DNA of 7,806 nucleotides from CAZDXJ01 sp050303615 (GTDB taxonomy: Bacteria > Pseudomonadota > Gammaproteobacteria > Methylococcales > Methylomonadaceae), in assembly GCA_050303615.1 (NCBI GenBank), contig JBNLCC010000037.1, positions 1 through 7,806 on the forward strand. Direction: 5' to 3'. The position numbers and the translations under genes were made by a program. The notes beneath the pieces were generated by a model. It saw only the letters and a program-made list of their open reading frames with translations, ran no database searches and was not told the origin of the DNA. Shown piece after piece: positions 1-5,575 of the stretch (position 1 is the first letter of the stretch; the number at the start of each line of letters is the position of its first letter).

Positions 1-585
1 ACACAATCGCTATTCAGAGGAGGCATTACATCGCTGAGAGGCATGTGTGACGATGCTGCTGATGCAGACTGTACAAACTTCAACCCAACATTCAATTATT
101 ACGATTCGAATCAGGATTGGGCAATTTCTATGAACGGAAACGTAGGAATTGGCGGTGGTGCTGCTGCAGCTCCAACTACTGAAGCATTGATGGTTGTTTC
201 CCCTGATGCAGCAACACAGGCTGTCGATCTCACCGAAAGTAATGTCGAAGAAGTCTGTGGTATTACAGGTGCAGCAGCGGACTCAGATGGCGGCGGCACA
301 CAGGATTTCATCTACGTGATGCTCGGTGTTGGCCCTGAAAGCGATATGACAGGTAGAACCGTGCAATCCGCGCCGGTGCATTTTGCGCAAGTTGGGGCAA
401 TGAACGCCAACAATCGATACAACCGCTTTGTAGGCATTTTTAAAGTGGACAACGATACTGCTGCCGGATCAACTACGGGTGCGGACGCTGCAACTTTAGT
501 CTGCACGGCAATGGCAATGTCTACACTGGAAGGTCCGCAACAGGCATTAAAACGCTATTATGATCGCCAAGACCAGGAAGGTTAA
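1..585 (+). CDS. Secreted-looking Ala/Gly/Asp-rich protein of unknown function, C-terminal part (5' end outside window)
   Basis: The frame is open from position 1, so the start lies upstream; the internal ATG at 43 has no clear ribosome binding site and need not be used. About 194 residues are visible, ending at TAA 583-585. The protein is rich in Ala, Gly, Asp, Asn and Thr, poor in Lys, and has four spaced cysteines (in GMCDD, ADCTN, EEVCG and TLVCT), which suits an exported protein with disulfides. The C-terminus turns charged and helical (QQALKRYYDRQDQEG). No catalytic motif or family signature is recognised. It lies upstream of two pilin-like genes and could be an extracellular or pilin-like partner of the filament system, but this rests on position only. 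The 788-bp gap and terminator hairpins that follow suggest it is not cotranscribed with the genes downstream. Confidence 0.7.
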   Translation, partial: TQSLFRGGITSLRGMCDDAADADCTNFNPTFNYYDSNQDWAISMNGNVGIGGGAAAAPTTEALMVVSPDAATQAVDLTESNVEEVCGITGAAADSDGGGTQDFIYVMLGVGPESDMTGRTVQSAPVHFAQVGAMNANNRYNRFVGIFKVDNDTAAGSTTGADAATLVCTAMAMSTLEGPQQALKRYYDRQDQEG

Positions 586-603
586 TTAACTGATTAACCC
601 GAC

Positions 604-629
604 CGGAATCACGCAACCGCGGGATTCCG
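604..629. other. Hairpin 19 bp after the first gene
   Basis: CGGAATC (604-610) pairs with GATTCCG (623-629). After one A/G mismatch, CGC (612-614) pairs with GCG (619-621) around an AACC loop. No run of T follows, so it is not a classical intrinsic terminator; it may stabilise the 3' end of the upstream mRNA or be a remnant repeat. Confidence 0.45.
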
Positions 630-747
630 ATTCCAACTCTTAACTCAATAACGGGTTGCAAGTCTATCCCATGACTTTCCGCGGCCCGAACCGCTCGCCG
701 GTTAGTTCCGGCGCAACTCAAATAACGGAGGAATTAACAGGGATGTT

Positions 748-786
748 TAAGCAGGAGGAAGCGGGAAGCTTCCTCCGCTTATTTTC
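748..786 (+). terminator. Probable Rho-independent terminator
   Basis: GGAGGAAGC (754-762) pairs perfectly with GCTTCCTCC (768-776) around a GGGAA loop. The stem extends by TAAGC/GCTTA (748-752 with 777-781) past a bulged A at 753. It is followed by a T-rich ATTTTCC. It lies about 160 bp after the stop of the first gene and would end that transcript. A short frame at 743-817, with a GGAGG upstream, overlaps the hairpin, but the hairpin is the simpler explanation. Confidence 0.6.
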
Positions 787-837
787 CTGGATTTTGCCGA
801 GGAATCCTATGAAATAAGCAAAACCTACAACCAAAAC

Positions 838-859
838 AGGGGCAGCAATGCCCCTTTTT
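838..859 (+). terminator. Rho-independent terminator with GCAA tetraloop
   Basis: AGGGGCA (838-844) pairs perfectly with TGCCCCT (849-855) around a GCAA tetraloop of the stable GNRA type. TTTTT (855-859) follows directly, and an A-rich stretch (AAAAC) precedes the stem. This is the cleanest intrinsic terminator in the window, and second in line after the hairpin at 748-786. The A-rich flank could allow some activity on the opposite strand, but no gene there needs it. Confidence 0.8.
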
Positions 860-924
860 CGTTTGGAAAACAGCCCGCTTCCGAGGGGAACGAAGGATAT
901 TGATAGATACAACGGTAACTTAAG

Positions 925-952
925 CCCTCCTGAGGGAGAGGGTTGAATGGGG
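925..952. repeat. Partial copy of a CCCTC/AGGGAGAGGG palindromic repeat
   Basis: CCCTCCTGAGGGAGAGGG followed by TTGAATGGGG resembles the perfect palindrome at 1981-2002, with a shortened left arm. A looser relative occurs within 7370-7438. Such sequences are usually dispersed in many copies in intergenic DNA; that status is inferred here from the copies inside the window. Confidence 0.5.
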
Positions 953-1061
953 AAAAATAAAGCAGTTTTTGCCGATAAACAATCGCAGCAATTCTTGATG
1001 GGGCCAGTTTATCGACCGAAAGACATTAGGCTTCATACCCCCCTACTAAGAGAGACACGAT

Positions 1062-1170
1062 CATTAAGTTAAGGAAATACAAATAGGTTGTAGATACGAA
1101 TTCAATCGCATAGTGAGGATGAATCGGTACCTGCGCCAGTTGCAATATAAGGAAACAACTTAACTTAATG
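1062..1170. repeat. 109-bp segment bounded by a perfect 12-bp inverted repeat
   Basis: CATTAAGTTAAG (1062-1073) is the exact reverse complement of CTTAACTTAATG (1159-1170), with 85 bp between them. The inner bases show no coding frame. The arrangement could be a small foldback or MITE-like element, or a pair of operator half-sites. No target-site duplication is visible at the flanks (ACGAT on the left, GCGGA on the right), so a transposon origin is unproven. Confidence 0.4.
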
Positions 1171-1270
1171 GCGGAGAGAAATAACCTCAATATAATCAAT
1201 TATTTATATTCCAATAATTAAATCAAATAAAAAGTAAACGTAAATTCATCGCATGAATACGACAAAAAGC

Positions 1271-1298
1271 GGTAGGGTGCCCATCGCGTACCTTTTTT
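1271..1298. repeat. REP-like GGTAGGGTGC/GCGTACC hairpin with trailing T run
   Basis: GGTAGGGTGCCCATCGCGTACC forms an imperfect hairpin (outer GGTA 1271-1274 with TACC 1289-1292) and is followed by TTTTTT (1293-1298). It resembles the widespread intergenic repeat built on GTAGGGTGCGC...GCGCACC. With the T run it could also stop or attenuate transcription entering the pilin-like gene about 75 bp downstream. Confidence 0.45.
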
Positions 1299-1373
1299 GG
1301 ATTGCAAAGGGTTTGCGATGCAGCGACAGAAGTTGCCGAGGGATACAGAAAAGCGGCATGGGGGGTTGAGATA

Positions 1374-1952
1374 TTGCCTTTGCCAGCAACTCCTATCCAT
1401 CAACAACGCGGCATGACTTTAATTGAACTAACCGTGGTGCTACTCATATTGACCGCCCTGGCCGGGCTCGCCATCCCCTACGTGGCCGGCACCGGCGCTT
1501 ATGCGCAATGCACGGCAACCGAAGCCAGCATGGTGACGATCCGCAATGCGATCGTTGGGAGTTATGAGCAGCCGGGGTATTTTGAGGATATGGGGGGGTT
1601 GCCGGGCAATCTTGACGAATTAATTATGCAGGGAGGGCAGGCTGATTTTAATCCGGTTACACGTAGAGGTTGGCGAGGCCCCTATGTAAATTCCGACATG
1701 AAAGACGCTTTTCATTTGAACGATATTCTTTTGCAAATACCGACTGTAGATGCTGACGGCGACGATTGCTCTGATTTGGGTTTTAGTAATAACAATCAAT
1801 GCGCCCGTCTTGTTTCATTGGGACCTGACGGAACACCGAATTTGCAAGCCGCGGATGCCGATGCGTCTGCAAGAGGTGACGACCGCCTACTGTATTTATT
1901 TATACCCGACCCAAACGAAACCCTTTCGCAAGCTTGTAACGAAACGCTATGA
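1374..1952 (+). CDS. Type IV prepilin-like protein (pseudopilin 1)
   Basis: This is a pilin-like subunit expected to be cleaved and N-methylated by a prepilin peptidase and then assembled into a periplasmic or surface filament. The class III signal is clear: a short leader ends in QQRG, then comes M-T-L-I-E with the conserved Glu at mature position 5 and a hydrophobic helix (LTVVLLILTALAGLAI). The mature protein would have about 179 residues. Residues 70-77 (FEDMGGLP), 99-104 (GWRGPY) and 148-153 (SLGPDG) recur in related form in the next gene, so the two are paralogues. The start is uncertain. TTG 1374 is preferred: GGGGGG at 1360-1365 sits 8 nt upstream and the leader is 13 residues. TTG 1302 would give a 37-residue leader, and ATG 1413 would remove the leader. 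The stop overlaps an ATG as ATGA (1949-1952). Confidence 0.85.
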   Translation: MPLPATPIHQQRGMTLIELTVVLLILTALAGLAIPYVAGTGAYAQCTATEASMVTIRNAIVGSYEQPGYFEDMGGLPGNLDELIMQGGQADFNPVTRRGWRGPYVNSDMKDAFHLNDILLQIPTVDADGDDCSDLGFSNNNQCARLVSLGPDGTPNLQAADADASARGDDRLLYLFIPDPNETLSQACNETL

Positions 1953-1980
1953 ATTTGACTCGTCTGCTATTTGGAATGCC

Positions 1981-2002
1981 CCCTCTCCCTAAAGGGAGAG
2001 GG
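1981..2002. repeat. Perfect 10-bp palindromic repeat
   Basis: CCCTCTCCCT (1981-1990) and AGGGAGAGGG (1993-2002) form a perfect hairpin with an AA loop. It lies 28 bp after the stop of pseudopilin 1 and is related to the partial copy at 925-952. No T run follows, so it is called a dispersed repeat rather than a terminator, though it may slow RNA polymerase or protect the upstream mRNA. Confidence 0.6.
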
Positions 2003-2028
2003 AATAAAACGCGTTACAGCATTATCCT

Positions 2029-2053
2029 GGTTCCCACGCTCTGCGTGGAAACC
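2029..2053. repeat. GTTCCCACGC/GCGTGG palindromic repeat, copy 1
   Basis: GGTTCCCACGC is followed by TCT and then GCGTGGAAACC. The core stem is CCACGC (2034-2039) with GCGTGG (2043-2048), and TT/AA flanks continue the symmetry past one bulged C. It matches the style of a dispersed TTCCCACGC...GCGTGGGAA intergenic repeat. A second copy is at 2190-2211. Confidence 0.6.
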
Positions 2054-2189
2054 CATACCGGCTTATATGCCACACAAGCACATCGTAGACACGCCAACGC
2101 ACAAACGATACCCTGCCGGAAATTGGCAGCTATGAGCCAACGCAGGAAGATGATAAAACCATTTTACAGAACTCCAAAGCCGGTCTGCA

Positions 2190-2211
2190 TTCCCACTCCG
2201 GAGCGTGGGAA
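2190..2211. repeat. TTCCCAC/GTGGGAA palindromic repeat, copy 2
   Basis: TTCCCAC (2190-2196) pairs with GTGGGAA (2205-2211), and the centre CTCCGGAG is itself a palindrome, leaving one bulged C. It is the partner of the copy at 2029-2053; together they bracket about 135 bp just upstream of pseudopilin 2. It lies inside the open frame that runs from 1949, which shows that the frame's first residues are repeat-encoded. Confidence 0.6.
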
Positions 2212-2242
2212 CGAGTGCGAATATATAGGATGTGCTGAATCT

Positions 2243-3559
2243 ATGCCGGGTAAACAGCAAGGCATGACCTTGCTGGAATTAACCGTGGTGCTGCTGATTT
2301 TGGTCACTTTGTCCACCATCGCCCTGCGTTCCACAACCGGCCTGCAGGACCAGGCTCGGTGGGAACAAACAAAAAAACGCTACGAGGCAATCAAAAAAGC
2401 GATTTTTGGTGACCCTACAATTACGATAAACGGTCACCCTGATATAAGTGGATTCATTTCCGATACAGGAAGACTACCGGCTTGTATTCAAGAGTTATTA
2501 ATAGAAGGCTACTGTCCAAAAAACACATTTTGCAATCAAACAGATTGCAATAACGATACTCCGGGCAGTTGGGTCTCTACGGGTTATAACTGGAACGGAC
2601 CCTATTTGACTTCATCCGAACCGGCAACCGATACGGATGCGTTTAGTGATGGTTGGGGGAATACTGGAGCCGGTAACTATGGCTGGTCAGTTGCTTTTGA
2701 TTCTCCTGCAACAACTAGTGCAACATCGATATCAATCAAAAGTTTAGGAAAAGACCAAACTGCAGGAGGAGCCGTTTCTTATGATATCGATTATCCATCC
2801 AGCGCCGCAACATTAAGCGATTGGAAGACTAACCTTAGTAGCGGAATAAATTTAATTACACAATTACCATTCAATGGAAGCTGCTCAGTCACATACAATT
2901 CCGCCAATTCATGTGAAATTGCCGGTGGAGTTTGGCATGGGTCATGTGATTTATCATACTCTAGCCGATATCCATGTACTTTAAACGGAGGCATATGGAC
3001 AGATGCTGAAGGATGTTCTAACCCCGCCTATACAAATCAAACCGATTGTGAAACAAATAGTGAAAAGTGGGGGCAATGTACCGGAGCGAATACAACCCCT
3101 GATTCGAAACTCTTTTGCGAATCTATCGGAGGTTCATGGTCTTTCAATACAGTTGATGTGGCATTGGAAATCACTTATCAAGATGGATTAGGACTTGGTG
3201 GCACAACAACATCATTTGCTACTGCTACAGTCGAGGAAAACGGATCGGAACAAATTATTTCATTTTCTGGATTTTCCCAAACTTCCATAACGATGGGAAT
3301 TAATAGTGTATTTATGCAAGTCAATGGAACAAACAATATTTATCCTCCATCTTGCTCCGGCTTAAATGGAGACGCAGGAGTAAACGGTTATTCCGATTGC
3401 GTTGACGCCGGTGGCACACTATACCCCAATGGTCTATGTGGTGATATTACACCAGTTGAATGTACTACAGGAGCAGACGGAAGCACCGGTACTTTAATTA
3501 GGAAAAGTGTTGATTTGCCTTTTATCCCTAATAAAGCCGTATCCGTTATCAATTGGTAA
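2243..3559 (+). CDS. Large prepilin-like protein with cysteine-rich C-x6-W repeats (pseudopilin 2)
   Basis: This is a 438-residue pilin-like protein, far longer than typical pseudopilins of 120-250 residues. The leader MPGKQQG is followed by M-T-L-L-E with Glu at mature position 5, then the helix LTVVLLILVTLSTIAL. Motifs shared with pseudopilin 1 are F71-x2-D74-x-G76-x-L-P79, W117-N-G-P-Y121 and S167-L-G-x-D171. Residues 214-299 hold four tandem units, each ending in C-x6-W (Cys224/Trp231, Cys245/Trp252, Cys269/Trp276, Cys292/Trp299). A fifth, diverged unit has Cys371 and Cys386 with Leu393 in place of Trp. ATG 2243 is preferred; the frame is open back to ATG 1949, but those 98 extra residues are encoded by palindromic repeats and would bury the leader. 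AGGA at 2227-2230 is only a weak ribosome site. The downstream gene starts 9 nt after the stop. Confidence 0.85.
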   Translation: MPGKQQGMTLLELTVVLLILVTLSTIALRSTTGLQDQARWEQTKKRYEAIKKAIFGDPTITINGHPDISGFISDTGRLPACIQELLIEGYCPKNTFCNQTDCNNDTPGSWVSTGYNWNGPYLTSSEPATDTDAFSDGWGNTGAGNYGWSVAFDSPATTSATSISIKSLGKDQTAGGAVSYDIDYPSSAATLSDWKTNLSSGINLITQLPFNGSCSVTYNSANSCEIAGGVWHGSCDLSYSSRYPCTLNGGIWTDAEGCSNPAYTNQTDCETNSEKWGQCTGANTTPDSKLFCESIGGSWSFNTVDVALEITYQDGLGLGGTTTSFATATVEENGSEQIISFSGFSQTSITMGINSVFMQVNGTNNIYPPSCSGLNGDAGVNGYSDCVDAGGTLYPNGLCGDITPVECTTGADGSTGTLIRKSVDLPFIPNKAVSVINW

Positions 3560-3568
3560 TTCCTCAAC

Positions 3569-4948
3569 ATGAAATTGCTTTCCTTCAGCCCTCGCCCGGC
3601 ACATACGCTTTTATATATCACTACCGACAAAACCTTCCGTATCGATACCGATCGCAAGGGGGTGGTAATCGGCGCGCTGCAGACTATCGAAGTAAGCTGC
3701 GAAAGTAGCGGTGGGTTACCTTATTGCCTGGAAACCGTCATCAAGACGGGCGATAAACCGGGCCGGAAGTTGTGGCTGTTTTATATCAATTTGCATAGCT
3801 ATACCCTCCACCTGCCCTCGGTGCAGGTGGAGGGAGTCGGCGACGAGATACTAGAGCAGGCGTTACGTTTTGAGTACGAGGCATTGACCGGCAATTCGGC
3901 GATGAAAAACCAGTTGGCTTACCGGTTTCTCGGCGAAGCCGATGAGATGAGCCAATATTGGGTTACTGTCGTCGCCAGGGAGACCTTGACCAAGCTGGTT
4001 GCACAGGGCAAAAAAGCCGGCTGCAAGTTGGGCGGGCTGATGCACCCGGGGGGACTGCCGGAACTGCTGTCTGCGTCCGAACAGGCAAGCTGGCTGCGCA
4101 TCGAGACTTGGTCGTCGGAAGCCTATGCACTTACCGAAAAGCCGGATACCGGCTTCAACCTGCTGATCATCCCGATCAACAACAATGCCAACTGGCGGGA
4201 AGAACTGAGGCATTGGTTGGAGGAGACCGGCAGAGTGGAGCGGTCTGAAGCAATCATGGGCTTTGCCATCGAGTACCTGCCGGAGACCGATAAAATCTAT
4301 CATTTCAATAAAACGGAAGATTTATTGTTTTGGCTGGGTTTTTGGGCAAAACATCTGGCGGTTAAGTTTGCCGGCGACGTCCCGCTGCTGAAAGAGCAGT
4401 CCGGGGCCAACAAGGAACTGTTGTACATAATGGGCAGCGGCATGAGTGCTTTGTTGCTTTGCTGCGCTCATTTTACCTGGAATGTTTACCAGAAAAACCA
4501 ATTTGAAGCCGAATACCTTGATTTACAGCAAGTTGAGCAGGAAATGGCCGATCTGCGCAAAACCATCGTCAGCAATCAGGATAAAAGCCGCGAATTGAAA
4601 AAACAACTGGCCGATCTGGGCGGCAATATCAGTATTATTCCCTATGCTATAGCATCGTTGCAAAAAAGGCCGGCCGAGTTATTGTACCGTTTGGCCAACG
4701 GCAGTCCTGAAGATTTGATTATCGAGCAGATCAGCAGCGATCGGGATAAGGTGATCGTTTCCGGAGTCGCTCTGCTGCCGCATTTGCCCAATGATTTAGC
4801 CGAGCACATTGAAGCGAATTTCAAACAAGTTTCCTGGCTGGTCAATCCTCCGACTAAAAAAGATATGGCGATTTTTGACCGGGGCGGCCCCTGGTCTTTT
4901 GAAATTGTTTTGGATGATAAAGGGCTGCAGGGGTTTGCGAAAGAATAA
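3569..4948 (+). CDS. GspL-like / PilM-PilN-like inner-membrane assembly protein
   Basis: This 459-residue protein has the architecture of GspL, or of a fused PilM and PilN. A cytoplasmic N-terminal region (about 1-280) is of the kind that adopts an actin-like fold and binds the secretion ATPase. One membrane segment follows at about 285-305 (LYIMGSGMSALLLCCAHFTW), then a charged coiled-coil stretch (about 310-350), then a C-terminal periplasmic region (about 355-459) like the ferredoxin-like domain of PilN/GspL. Sequence similarity is weak and the call rests on architecture, length and position before the GspM-like and GspE genes. The start is ATG 3569, 9 nt after the preceding stop, without a strong ribosome site, so translational coupling is likely. 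A perfect 12-bp inverted repeat lies inside the gene at 3804-3834. Confidence 0.75.
   Translation: MKLLSFSPRPAHTLLYITTDKTFRIDTDRKGVVIGALQTIEVSCESSGGLPYCLETVIKTGDKPGRKLWLFYINLHSYTLHLPSVQVEGVGDEILEQALRFEYEALTGNSAMKNQLAYRFLGEADEMSQYWVTVVARETLTKLVAQGKKAGCKLGGLMHPGGLPELLSASEQASWLRIETWSSEAYALTEKPDTGFNLLIIPINNNANWREELRHWLEETGRVERSEAIMGFAIEYLPETDKIYHFNKTEDLLFWLGFWAKHLAVKFAGDVPLLKEQSGANKELLYIMGSGMSALLLCCAHFTWNVYQKNQFEAEYLDLQQVEQEMADLRKTIVSNQDKSRELKKQLADLGGNISIIPYAIASLQKRPAELLYRLANGSPEDLIIEQISSDRDKVIVSGVALLPHLPNDLAEHIEANFKQVSWLVNPPTKKDMAIFDRGGPWSFEIVLDDKGLQGFAKE
3804..3834 (+). other. Strong hairpin inside the GspL-like gene
   Basis: CCCTCCACCTGC (3804-3815) is the exact reverse complement of GCAGGTGGAGGG (3823-3834), with a 7-nt loop. 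A GC-rich 12-bp perfect stem within coding sequence is unusual. No T run follows, so it is not a terminator. It encodes part of an ordinary-looking stretch (LHLPSVQVEG) and may affect translation or mRNA stability, or be chance. Confidence 0.5.
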
Positions 4949-5575
4949 ATGAATGCAGAAGAAAAACGCGAACAGCTTTTAAAAAGAATACTGCCGGCTT
5001 TGGTGATTAGTGTGATTTATTTTGTGTTTATCAGTGACATCATGGTGAAAAAAGCGGAGAAAGCTGAACAGGATTACGAGACTATCCACCGCAAGGGTGT
5101 TTCTCCGGCATCCTTGCCGGGCATTCGTAATCAATTTAACCGCAGCCAGTCAGAGATCGCTGAGTTGCAACGAAAACAACAGGACTATCGCGGACAATTG
5201 AAAGGTATGGCCGGCTTTTTGTCGCAAGAGCAGTCAACAAATAAATCGACCGCCTTGCTGTCGGCGATTTTGGCGAGACATCATATTCAGGTGATCGAAG
5301 AAAAAAGCGAGACCATGACCGAAGACAACCTGCCGCCGTCGTTGCGGGAAGTCCGCAATTGGCTACAACAATCCGGCGAGGAAAAACAGGATTTCATCAA
5401 TGTACAGCATTTAAAACTGAGCGGTTCGTATCTGGATATGTATCAAGCCATGCTGGAAATGGCGAAAACCAAATTTCCGGCGATACCGGTAAATTTATCC
5501 ATGCTTTCCGGCGCGGAAAAGGAAGAGGGGCAGGCTGGCGAAGAGCAGCAATGGGAGCTGATTTTATGGATGTAG
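4949..5575 (+). CDS. PilO/GspM-like bitopic inner-membrane protein
   Basis: This is a 208-residue protein of the size and shape of PilO or GspM, which pair with PilN or GspL to link the ATPase platform to the outer parts of the machine. A short charged cytoplasmic N-terminus (1-13) precedes one membrane helix at about 14-32 (ILPALVISVIYFVFISDIM). A heteroptic, charged coiled-coil stretch follows (about 34-90), then a mixed region to 208 fitting a ferredoxin-like periplasmic domain. The ATG starts directly after the TAA of the GspL-like gene (no gap), and the end overlaps the ATPase gene by 10 nt, so the three are surely translated from one mRNA. The identity rests on architecture and gene order rather than on diagnostic motifs; PilO and GspM cannot be told apart here. 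Confidence 0.75.
   Translation: MNAEEKREQLLKRILPALVISVIYFVFISDIMVKKAEKAEQDYETIHRKGVSPASLPGIRNQFNRSQSEIAELQRKQQDYRGQLKGMAGFLSQEQSTNKSTALLSAILARHHIQVIEEKSETMTEDNLPPSLREVRNWLQQSGEEKQDFINVQHLKLSGSYLDMYQAMLEMAKTKFPAIPVNLSMLSGAEKEEGQAGEEQQWELILWM

Larger units (their letters stand above)
586..1373. other. Long intergenic region with hairpins and repeats
   Basis: No convincing gene is seen on either strand over this 788-bp stretch. It holds a hairpin at 604-629, a smaller GC hairpin (CGCCGG 696-701 with CCGGCG 708-713), two terminator-like hairpins (748-786 and 838-859), a partial CCCT/AGGGAGAGGG repeat near 925-952, an 8-bp inverted repeat (973-980 with 1007-1014), a 12-bp inverted repeat (1062-1073 with 1159-1170), an AT-rich tract at about 1180-1245, a palindrome ATTCAT-CGC-ATGAAT at 1244-1258, and a REP-like hairpin at 1271-1298. 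The promoter of the pilin-like operon probably lies in the AT-rich part, but no convincing -35/-10 pair or sigma-54 site was found. Confidence 0.6.

Noticed and set aside
743..817. A 24-codon gene
   Set aside because: It overlaps a strong terminator-like hairpin and has no recognisable product, so it is kept only as a question in the findings.
1191..1196. TATAAT as a -10 promoter element
   Set aside because: No acceptable -35 hexamer lies 16-18 bp upstream, and the surrounding tract is so AT-rich that the match may be chance.
1949..2242. Taking ATG 1949 as the start of pseudopilin 2
   Set aside because: The added 98 residues are encoded by palindromic repeats and would place the prepilin cleavage site more than 100 residues from the N-terminus.
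4139..4155. Small 7-bp inverted repeat (AAGCCGG/CCGGCTT) within the GspL-like gene
   Set aside because: It is short, with a 3-nt loop and no T run, and is easily expected by chance in coding DNA.
3863..4303. A 146-residue frame on the minus strand
   Set aside because: It is a shadow of the GspL-like gene, with no ribosome site or recognisable domain.
5359..5565. A 69-residue N-terminal extension of the ATPase
   Set aside because: It lies entirely inside the GspM-like gene in another frame and has no ribosome site as good as GGGAG before ATG 5566.
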